DNA of 64,000 nt from Amyelois transitella (Eukaryota; Arthropoda; Insecta; Lepidoptera; Pyralidae): positions 1,195,501 through 1,259,500 of the forward strand of contig NC_083519.1 of the NCBI RefSeq assembly GCF_032362555.1, in the 5' to 3' direction. Positions 27,601-39,600 of this stretch are shown in pieces. The position numbers and the translations under genes are program-made. The first letter of the stretch is position 1. Every line of letters begins with the position of its first letter. The notes beneath the pieces are model-generated. The model searched no databases and had not been told where the DNA came from. It saw only the letters and a list, made by a program, of their open reading frames with translations.

Positions 27601-30600
27601 TAGGCTACTTTAACCCGGATTTCCCGTGGGATTGATAGGGTTTCTATGCGGACGAAGTCGCGGGCAGCCTCAAGTGTTTCATAAACGTATTCGGGGTTCG
27701 ATACTCGGAAGAACGTATCTACCTCCCCTGAAACTTATTAGTTAAATTGTACCCCAGGCATTTATGAAAGCTATAGGACAGTGCCGTGTGGTCCCGGCAC
27801 CAATAAAAAAAAGGCATAGGATCACTCCATCTCGTTCCCATGGATGTTCTCCACGTAACGCTTGATAAATATCGATGCAGTGAACGGCCCGATCCACAAT
27901 TTTACACTCGCACGCATCGTTTGTGGAGGTTTTAATATTTTTTTAACAGCTTTAATGATCTTGTATTCCACAAGTCGCCTTTTACGGCATCCACTTGCTT
28001 ATTGCAATCCTGTTCTGCTCAACCGGAATGCACGCTAACTGAAAGATGTTGTACCTTTACGTTTTTATACTACAATTTATTTAATATTCATATGTACGTG
28101 AATGATAAGATGCCTCATTCACAATCTTCGACGAATAAAGTTGCAAAATAGTCTTTCTGGTGACAGGAAAGGATCGAAAATGCCTTGGGCCACCAATCTA
28201 AATATAGCGCCGCTCACGCACGCGGCTCATACGTAACTTTTGAAGGAGTTATTTTTACTTCGCTTTATGAGGATGTATCATTTTAATACTGGACAAGACA
28301 TTCGGGTAGCCAGAAATTAATTTTGGCGAAGTAATAAATGAGGTGTTTTGACTAAATAGAAAAAAAAACTGCACGTGCCAGTTGTCATAAACATTGGTTA
28401 AAAAGGATTGCAAGATGCTCCGCTTCATTCCACTGACAAGAGCTAATGTTTAAATAAAAGAAGAAATTGTCCTACATGTTTAAATAATAGACAATGGTAA
28501 AGAAATTAAAATAAAGCAATAACTATAAGAAATGCAGTGGAAGTCTGCAAATATTTAGAGATTAAGGCAAACCCGAGATTATAATTCCAGTCAAGGTCTA
28601 TTAGGTTAGGTCTATGCCCATTTGATAAGCCTGTTTGTTGAATTTAAGATAAGTCAATAAGACATTGCCCGAGTTACATTTTTTTTCTAAACGCAGGCAA
28701 TGAAATTCAAGTTAGTACCTACCTAAAAAAAAATTATGAATATCAAAGCGAATATTTATACCTCTAAATAAAACAGGTATTTAATGCGAACGTGACGTAC
28801 CTTTATTTTATCTCTGACGTTTCATACGGGTTTAATATCTGTATTATTTATAAATAGTATAAAGCCACGCGAAACTTTACAATCAATTTAAAGTGAATAT
28901 ATTTTCAGCTTGAATATATAAGCTTGCTTGATAATATGTAATAGTTACTAAGAAAACCATAAACTTGACGGAGCGCTAAGTTACTTAATGTTAGTAGGTA
29001 GTTAAGTAGGTTTAAAATTTAATTATTTTACAAATAAGGCTCAAGCATTAATCATAAAGTTATATGTTAATATACCAAAAAATAATAGTTTAAAAAAAAC
29101 TAAAAAACTACGCTTTTATTGCTAATCAAACTAAAAAATAGAAAATAAAAATTAATGACAAAGGAATTCAGTAGTAGCAAGTCGAACAATCAGTTATAGT
29201 CAGTTGTAGTAGTAATTACCTCGGATTAAAATTATAACAAAATTAAATTTATAAACAAAACAATTTAAATCAGAGTAAAAAGCGTGGGGTGCCTGATGTA
29301 GTAAATATTAAAATCATTCTATTAGCATATATTTATGACAAGAGAGTTATGAAAATGAAGTAAAATGCACCCCACGCTTTTTACTCTGATTTAAATTGTT
29401 TTGTTTATAAATTTAATTTTGTTATAATTTTAATCCGAGGTAATTACTACTACAACTGACTATAACTGATTGTTCGACTTGCTACTACTGAATTCCTTTG
29501 TCATTAATTTTTATTTTCTATTTTTTAGTTTGATTAGCAATAAAAGCGTAGTTTTTTTTAAACTATTATTTATTTTCTATTTTTTAGTTCGATTTGCAAT
29601 AAAACGCGTAGTTTTTTAGTTTTTTTATACAATTATTTTATGGAAGTTAACACTTCTAGTATAACTATCATACTAGAAAAGACTTTTGCAACCATGCGCC
29701 CATCGCCGGAGGTTTTCACAACTAACTTTCTTAAAGTTATATGTGGCCTGATTGGATTAAATTTCATAATATTCTCATAATGATGATTCTTTTTTAGGCG
29801 ATGGGCTTGCAACCTGTCACTATTTGAATCTCAATTCTATCTTAAAGCCAAATAGCTGAACGTAGCCTATCAGTCTTTACAAGACTGTTGGCTCTGTCTA
29901 CCCCGCAAGGGATATAGACGTGATTATATGTATGTATGATGATTGTTAAACCCAGTTGAAAAGAATTTTATAGTGATAAATCACTGTTAATAATATTTTT
30001 GACTATCCAGCAAACATAATAATTTTCGATTGTGGCCTTGCCAGGAATCAAACCACAAGATTAAGAGGCAGATTGATACAGGAACAAAAATATTTCAAAC
30101 ATACCTCCACTGCCTTTACAACCAGGAACGCAACAATGTTTATCTGAAGACATCGTGGCACTTTCGTTGTAAAACTGTCTTTCACAAAAACAAACACAAA
30201 CTTGGGACTCCTATCTCAAATAATCAGGTACTTTTTACAGGAGTCCTATCTCAAAATATCTGCACAACACAGTGAACACAGTCAGAGTCCAATCTCAGAT
30301 GATAAAATCACACGAATATCCGGAAGAACAAAGCTCGACTCAACGGAAGATTCCAGACTACAAATAACGACAAGTTATCAGCACAAAACAAAGTGCAAAT
30401 AGGTAAATACACAGGCACCGGTATTAAAAAACAGAAAGAAAGTTTACAGGTTTTCTAATCGAATTCGAAACTTACTGCAAAACTTATTTGACATAAATAA
30501 ATGTCACTCATTTCTTAAACGAGTATTACAGTGTTGCTATTATAAATAGGCAAAAGATACCTAATGTTAATTCAAGAATTGCATTAATATGTTAAATACG

Positions 30601-33600
30601 TATTAAATATCACAAAGTTCTGTAGGTAGTAACTTTATTCTTGTATTGTTGTAAATTTAGTTGTTCAATTTTCATTTATTACTTTTGTTTTATTACTTAT
30701 ATATTTTTTATTGTTTTAAAATATTCTACTAATTCTACTATGGTTTCTAATGGTAATTCTAAATGGAGCAATGCGATGAAATAAAGAAGCCTCAGGTAAA
30801 TAGTAACATTATATGGAAATATATTACATCTCTTTTTGACTCATTATACGTCAGAACTTCTTGGTTTCTTGTATGGAGATTACTGGCACTGGTGCTATCT
30901 CTGTCTCTCTTACTCTCATACGAAGGATCTAAAAATGAATTTATTAATCCTGGCAGTTTTAATAAGGATAATGAGAAACTCTTATCAAAATATTGCATTG
31001 TCATCGGTCCTTGATACGTGTGCAAAGTTCCAAGTTGATCAGACGTTTAGAAATCAGTGAAAATTAAGCTCAAAGATTCCGTTACATACATACATACATA
31101 CATACAACCCAAGCTAATAAAAGCGTAGTAAAAAAGCGTAAATTTCTTTTTGTTTAAAATTCGATTCGCTTCAAAGTTGCTAAGATATTACGAAACTGCG
31201 TTGTTTCATATGCATCGCCCATTCCAATTCAGATACTATGACGACATCTACAACAGCTTTATAATTCCTGTCCAGAATAACTCCTTTCGATTTCTACACG
31301 GTATGATTGGCATAATTCTCAGGCTGAAACAGATTTTTGGACTCAAAGCCTTACACAGAACATTCGTAAGGGTTTTTAGTCAATGGAAATTGAAATTATG
31401 TGAAGGCGACCGATAGTTTCTATAAAAGCTTTAATCGATCGACGAGTCAAGAGATTACGCCAAAATATGGCATCATCATCATCGTTCATCATCATTATTT
31501 TAATTTCATCCCACCCTAAAGTTGACTGGAAGGGAGGTCAGGGCATGATGAGAAACCTGTTTAGTAGTATTAGTCTGGGTCTTGGATGTTCATCTATATA
31601 TAAGTATTTATTCTTAAATATAGTATCGTTGAGTTAGTAGCTCGTAACACAAGTTTCGAACTTACTTCGAGGCTAACTCATCTGTGTAATTTGTCCCATA
31701 TATGTATATTTATATTTATCTTTCAATATAACTGAGTGTAGTAATAACTGAGCGTGGCCTATCAGTCTTATCAAGACTGTTGGCTCTGTCTGCCCCACAA
31801 GGGATATAGACGTGACCATATGTATGTATGTATCTTTCAATAATCTAGGATTGGGTTTTAACACAAAAATACTAAGGTTCCTTAAAGAAGCAAATCGTCC
31901 ACGTATCTACTCGTAGTACTGACAGACCTTTAAAATTTTCCAAGGTATGACGCAACGCTACCAGGAGCTCAGAAGCCATAAGGAGAGGAACCCAAGACGA
32001 GGCTATAGGAAGCCACCGCCGGCCTGCACTTATCCAATTCACCGCTATTATGATTTATTGGAGCGCCCAAGCAGGCGCCTGACCTAGACCGCTGAAACGT
32101 TTGTGGTACGAATGCGGGCGTTTTACGACTTTTTCTTAACAGGTACATTGCTATTTCATCGTTTATTACAAAGCTAGATTTTACCTGCAGCTTCGCCTGC
32201 GCAAATTTAGCGCCACCAACAAAAGCAAATCCCACGGGAACTAATTTTTACCTGGATGAAAAGTAACCCTTGTACTTCTCCAGATTCTTAATTATACCTA
32301 AACTAATAAGCAAAATTTCAAGAAGATTGATTCAGAAGATAATGCGTGAAGAGGCAATAAGCAAGCAAACTTACTTTCGCATTTAAAATATTAGTTAAGA
32401 CTAGCTGTGCCCGCGACTTCGTCCGCGTGGTATAGTTATTTTGTGCACATTGAAGCCTTCAAGGATAAATAATTTTCCCCATTTTTTCCAATTTTCCATT
32501 ATTTCTTGGCTCCTAATAGTTGCAGCGTGAATTTATATAGCCTAAAGCCTTCCTCGACAAATGGTTTATTCAACACAAAAAGAATTTTTCAATCCGAACC
32601 AGTAGTTCCTGAGATTAGCGCGTTCAAACAAACAAACAAACAAACTCTTCAGCTTTATAATATTAGTATATAGTATATAGATTTTATTAAGACGATACTA
32701 TTGTGAAACTAAGCGAGGTTGTTTTAAAATCAATTCTCAGTTCAAACAAGCGTACGACCATACCTATACCGTTGAAATCTTGTGGCTTGTGGTTTTATCT
32801 ACTTACTATTATTATTTTCTATATTTATCTACTTCCGTTCTATTGGACGTTTTATTATTATAAAGAATATGCACACAAGTTGAGCGAGTTCGCAAAAATA
32901 TTTTTTTTTAATTGATGCATAACCTGTTTCCTTGTGTTTCCTGGAAGGAAAAATAGACCCATAAAATTAATATGAATTTTTAAGGAAACAATCATTTCAA
33001 TAACACATTTACATCCACGTGCAATGTAGATATAAGAAACCATTGAAGTGCAAAGGTTAACAAGATACTCGTTAATGGGATAATATTTCTCACGGCAAAC
33101 TTTTCTGACTATTTTCGTTTCAATTTTGATTTCTTTCTGCAGTCGTTAGCTGTCACATCAACATCCCAAGTCAAGTATTCCAAACTCAAACAAACTCGGA
33201 AATTTACTCGCCAAGATACAGCACCAAATTTTCAATATGGATAGCGTTTATGGTGAAACTAAGCGAACCCTAAACTGCCCTTCAACATGATATGTTTCAT
33301 CAACATTGATGCGTGGTGGCACGTAATTAGACCCTCAGTGACCAACGGTCAGGAATATTCAGCTAGACCAAAATACAGGAGCGAATGCGGTAATACGCCT
33401 GGCGTTAATTATGGTCATACAAAAAGATACTCTAAACTTTCAAAGAGTAAGATACCTAATTACGCGTGATAATAAGCGCCAGAGTCAGCAGTCTTGAAAA
33501 GACTGAAAGGCCACGTTCAGCTTTATGGCTTAATGTTAAAATTGAGATTCAAATAATGACAGGTTGCTAGCCCGCCGCCTAAAATTAGAATCGCAAGTTT

Positions 33601-36600
33601 AGAAGCTGCTTTTCGAAATGAAAAACGTATTAAAAAAAACACCTATAGTTTCCAGCGGACACACTACTTGCTTGCTTTCATTTCAAGAATTCTTATTCAT
33701 AATTCATAACTAACATCATGCTCAAGGACCGTACAATATAAGGGACATTATTTTCTGGAGAGGGTCACTATTCATATGAAATGACTACATATTGTTTACA
33801 AATCTTTCCTACAGAAACAGTTAATGATAAACATATTACTCAATTTCATGAATATTTAACAGGTCAAGGCCTTGATGTACCGGCTTCAGACCCGATTAAT
33901 GTAAATAGTACGTAAACAACAACAAACATGTTGGAAACACTGTTTATTAAAGTTATTCTCGTGATGGCTGAAGTTGGCCAGGAAGTGTATATGTTTGTGT
34001 TTGTTAATCTTTCACGCAAAATCTTTTAAACTGTTTTTCAGAAAACTTTAAGTAATAGTGTCGTGTGGTTCCCGGCACCAATACAAAAAAGAATAGGACC
34101 ACTCCATTTCTTTCCCATGGATGTCGTAAAAGGCGACTAAGGGATTAGCTCAGAGAGTAGGGCTTACATACTTGTGATTCCTTTTTTTGGCGATGGGCTA
34201 GCAACCTGTCACTATTTGGATCTCAATTCCATCATTAAGCCGAGCAGCTGAATGTGGCCATTCAGTCTTTTCGGGACTATTGGCTCTGTCTACCCCGTAA
34301 GGGATATAGACGTGACTATATGTATGTATGTTTAAGTGATAATTTAAAATTTAAAGACATACATTTAAGCTAGATAAAAACGCAGGCATTTGGGGCACCT
34401 AGGTAGCAACCTAACCCGGATCATGATACATACATACATACATAAAATCACGCCTCTTTCCCGGAGGGGTAGGCAGAGACTACCTCTTTCCACTTGCCAC
34501 GATCTCTGCATACTTCTTTCGCTTCGTCCACATTCATAACTCTCTTCATACAAGCTCGGCGGTTTCGGGTACTTTTGACCTGACCCTTTACCAGGACGTC
34601 CTTAATTTGATCAAGATACGTTCGTCTAGGTCTTCCCACTCCGACCTTTCCCTCCACACTCTCCTTGTATATCTGCTTAGTCAACCTGCTTTCATTCATC
34701 CTCTCCACATGACCGAACCATCTTAACATACCCTTTTCTATTCCTGTAACTACATCTTCTTTCACATCACAACATTCCCTTATCACGCTGTTCCTTATCC
34801 TGTCACTCAATTTCACACCCATCATACTCCTTAACGCTCTCATTTCCACTGCATTTATTCTGCTTTCATGCTTCTTTTGCCATACCCAACTTTCACTCCC
34901 ATACATTAATGTCGGGACCAACACGCCCCTGTGCACAGCCAGTCGAGCCTTTTTGGATAGTTTCTGACTGCTCATAAAGGCATGCAAAGCTCCATTCACC
35001 ATGTTCCCCGCGTTCACTCTCCTTTCAATATCACTATCATACTTGCCATCTGATGTAAACTTTGATCCTAGATATACAAACTCTTTCACTTGCTCCACTT
35101 TTTCTCCTCCAATCAAAATATTACATGCTGTCATTTCTTTCTCCATTTCAAAAACCAGTGTTTTAGTTTTACTTACGTTCACTTTCATTCCTTTCTCTTT
35201 TAAAGCTTCATGCATACAGTTTACCATCTCCTGTAACTCCTCCGCTGATGACGCCAGTATAACCTGATCGTCGGCATAGAGCAGACATTTGACGAGTAAC
35301 TCATTCATCCTTAATCCACTTTTAGACTCTTTCAAATCTGTCAAACAGCTATCCATAAATAGGTTGAACAGCCACGGTGACGCAACACATCCTTGCCTAA
35401 CGCCTTTCTCAATCTTAAACCACTCAGTGTGCGCTCCGTTTATCCTGACACAAGCACTCGAATCCTCATATAAGGATTTCAGTGCTCGTATTAAGAGACT
35501 GCTCACCCCATGCATAGAAAGTGCTGACCACAATTCATTCCTCTCAACTCTGTCATAGGCCTTTTCCAGATCTACGAATGTGCAATAGACTTTTTGACTC
35601 TTGGCCAAAAACTTTTCGGCTATGCACCGCAAGGAAAAGACCTGATCAGTACATCCCATTCCCTTTCGAAATCCCGCTTGAGCATCCCATATTTTGTCAT
35701 CAGTTTCATTCCTGACTCTATTAATCAATACCTTAGCATACAATTTGCCGACGACGCTAAGCAGGCTTATACCACGATAATTTTTGCAGTCCAGCTGTGA
35801 CCCTTTTCCTTTGTAAAGTGGCACGATAACAGCCTTACACCAATCTTTTGGTACTCGGCCGCTTCTCCAACACAAATTGAAAAGGCAGTACAACTGACTA
35901 GCTACTACGCCTTTTCCTGCTTTAAGCATCTCGACCGACACTCTATCACACCCAGCAGCCTTTCCCGCTTTCATACTCTTAAGTGCTTCCACAATTTCGA
36001 ACATTTCAATTTCGCCTTCCATCTCATTCTCTTTTTCTTCGCTATAGCAGAAATCTTTCTTATTTCCTTCCTTTTTTTCAAATAAACTTTCAAAATAGTC
36101 CTTCCATATCTTTAGTACACATTCTTCTCCTTTCACAACGCTACCATCCTGGCATCTGATCCTAGTCAGCTCTCTGGTTATAGTATTTCCTCGGGCTGAC
36201 CTTACGGATTTCCAGAATACTTTCAGATTTGACTGAAAGTCTTCTGATAGCCTTTTATCAAAATCCTCTTTATACTCTTCTTTCTTTCTAATCACAGCTT
36301 TCTTAACCAAATCTTTCATTTTCTTATATTCCTTACGTGCTTCATTCACATCTTCATCTATAACCTCTTGCATTCTTAAGTTAGCTTTTGCTGCTAACAA
36401 ATCCAGCCATGCTTTCTTCTTTAATCGCACAAGTTCTTGCACATCTTTACTCATCCACGCATTTTTGTGATTTTTTCCTTTCCTTCTTCTACTTACACCA
36501 CACACTTCAACAGCTACTTTCACAATTCTTTCTTTAAATTCCTTCCATCCATCTTCAATATAGCTCATTTCCTCTAAATCTTCAAATTCATCCTTCAGTC

Positions 36601-39600
36601 TATTAATATACTTCTTACCTACATCCATATCTTGCAAATTTTCTACTTTTACTCTTTCCAAAGCGCTGGTTTGCTCCCTTACCCTGTGCCGCCAGCGATT
36701 GAAGATACCCCTTATCCGGGATATCACCAGTAAATGGTCCGAGTCAATGCCAGCACCGCGATATGCACGGGTATCCAGCACTTTGTTCTTCAATCTTTCA
36801 TCTACAATCACAAAGTCTATCATACTTTTTAAAATACCTTCCACTCTTGTGTAGGTGTGGATCTCTTTATGTTGAAACATTGAGTTCGACACAAAAAGAT
36901 CCCACTCTAGACAAATTTCTAATACACTTCTTCCATTATCATTCACCTTTTCGTCACCAAACGCACCAAGCACCTTTTCATATCCATCACGCTTTACACC
37001 CACCCATCCATTAAAATCACCTAACATAATAATCTTCTCATTTGGCTTGGTAACTTTCAATACTTCTCTTACACTATTCCAGAACTCCTCGTTTTCGCTT
37101 TTTGCTGATGTTGTACCCCTCGAACCCACATCCCAAGGTGCATAAACACCTAGAACGAAGATCCGAGTGATTCCAACTTTCAGCCTAATCCATAGAAGAC
37201 GAGGGCTGACACACTCATACTCATTCACGCACTCAGCCATTCGTGCAGAAAGAATTAGACCGACCCCTTGACAGCCTCGGCTGGTACTGGAAATTCCAGA
37301 CCAATACGCCGTGTAAGGGCCGTGCTGCGTCGCGTCGCATCCTTTCCGCTTCGTTTCATTCACGCACAACACATCCAAACGTCTTTCATCCATCATCTGG
37401 CATACTTCCTCAATCTTATCCTTCATTCCTCCTCTTACATTCATCGTCGCAAAGCGGCTTTCAGCAGACCGCATACCGCTCCCGCCGGGAACGAGACGTG
37501 ATGGGGTGCGGACACCATCGCCGCCATCTAGGTGCTCTTTCAAAAGATTTGCATCCATGCGATTCCCACGAGACGCTAGGGAAAAATTTTGTCCGCCCCA
37601 GCAGAGCCCCGCATGCCAGGGTAAGGCTAGCCATTACCTGGGGGTCGCCCAACCCCATGGCGGAAGTGGCACGCTCGAGACTAGGCTCGCCCCTAGCCAT
37701 GCATCCATCGGCGCGGCAGACCTTAGATTGGCAGGGATTTACATTAAAGAGGAATCCCAAGTCTATCCCTTAGTCGGCTCTTACGACATCCGTGTGAAAG
37801 AGATGGAGTGGTCCTATTCTTTTGTAATGGTGCCGGGAACCACACGGATCATGATCCATCATTCAATTTCCTTAATTGCACCTATAATGATGTACCTATA
37901 TGTAAGTAGGTATATCATTTTAACAACCAATGCAATTGTATGTATTATGATGTGTTTTGGCCAATAAATCATCTTTATACCTATATGTTTTCCCTCCTAA
38001 TGTCCTCGTAACAGTGTAGGTGAGCCAAATATCCCAAGTTTAGTATGATGATGTGTTTTGACCAATAAATTAAATCTATGTTTTCCCTCCTAACGTGCTT
38101 GCGGCATTACGCCATTTATCCCACTTAATTTGTGGTCAACATAAAACAATGGTGACAAGTGGTGACAACCACGAGGCATCCGTGCTATTGTAATGTTACA
38201 ATAAAGTAGTGAGTTCATAGTCAGTAGAGATGTGTTAGATTTTATATATCAGTGTAATCGTCATATTAACATTTAACATTATGGAATACTAGTCTTTACA
38301 CGGAGCTTCGAACTCGCGAATTTCGCGCCACAGACACGCGCGAATTTAACGCCGCCTACACGTGCGAATTCGCAAATCCCACGGGCTCTATATTTTTTGC
38401 CGTGATGAAAAGTATTATATGTCCTCCAGTCTCTTAAGTTACATATACGCCAAATTTCAATAACATTAGTTCAGTAGATAACGTGTGAAGAGATAACTAA
38501 CAAACAAATAAACTTACTTTTACATATAATATATTAGTTGGTTTATAATTCATACCTACATGCATGTGGCAATTTTTTGTGAATGACAATGTTGGAACTC
38601 CTTTAACAGGAAATGATTTATCACCAACTTAAATTATTTTCAAGACTGTTGGCTCTGTTTACCCCATACAGGATATAGACAAGTCCATATGTATGTATTT
38701 TTATCAACCTATTGATAATTAAAAATATAACTAATATCCCCTATACATACATACATAAATCATGCCTTCTTCCCACTTTCATAACTCTTCATGCAAGCTT
38801 CGTCTGTTTCGGGTACTCTTGACCTGACCTTTTGCTAGGAAGTCTCTGATTTAATCACGGTAAATTTGTCTAGGTCTACGTCAACTGTCCTATTCACACA
38901 AAAAACCTGGGGATTTTCAAGGCAAGAGTGAATAGGCATTATTTGAGCTCACATGCACCAATCCAGGTCTCATCTTGCTTTCAACCAGGCAGATAGAAGT
39001 CAAATGCACTTAAATCTATTGTAAAATAGAATATTCATGAGGCTGAACAACTTTTGTTAAAGTATCATTTTTAGAAATTGATCATTTGTGGAAAGATATT
39101 GGAGAGGCCTAAGCCCAGCAGTGGGTGATGTGCTGTAGAAGAAGAAAAAATATTACTATCCAGAAAAGAGAAGAAGACCAATTAGAGAAAAAGGAACTAG
39201 TGGCACATAGCCTTTGATACCTTGTATGTAACAAAGGCCACTATTTGGTAAAAAAAAATTGGTTGGTAATAATTAAACTACCTTCTCTCTGTAATGTGTA
39301 AATAACAACTAAAACAAACTGTACTTACAGTTTAAGAATTATTATAGAATAAAATTTATGAATATTTTTCTTTTTAATCCCATCATTACAATTAGGTACA
39401 CCTACCTAAATTGCTATTAGGTGTATAAGAAATTTATTTTTGTGTAAATTTATTAATTTTCTAACCTGAAATCTGGTTGCAGAAGGGTGGTCCTTAAATC
39501 GTGATGGCTTTTCAATATCCCGAAAACTGCTCTTCGTCACTGGGGAGGCGGCGGCTACTATCACGGGTCCGTTAGCTGGACCATCTGCAAGTAGCCGGTC

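Noticed and set aside
29081..29570. MicroRNA gene
   Set aside because: The arms are ~200 bp and nearly perfect, far longer than a miRNA precursor. A fold-back element or long hairpin RNA fits better.
30440..30560. Alternative 5' exon of NKCC (donor TTTTGCA|GTAAGT on the minus strand near 30475)
   Set aside because: A single good donor with no start codon, promoter signal or conserved peptide is not enough.
30763..31420. Several 63-88 codon frames on both strands
   Set aside because: No homology, no splice context and AT-rich composition; they look like chance frames in intron 1.
37461..37760. 99-codon minus-strand frame overlapping the LINE ORF start, possible ORF1
   Set aside because: No nucleic-acid-binding motif such as a zinc knuckle is seen, and the composition is Arg/Cys-rich without pattern. 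Kept only as a note under the LINE.
34800..37770. Plus-strand frames of 64-176 codons
   Set aside because: Antisense shadows of the intact LINE ORF and its leader; no domain or start context supports them.
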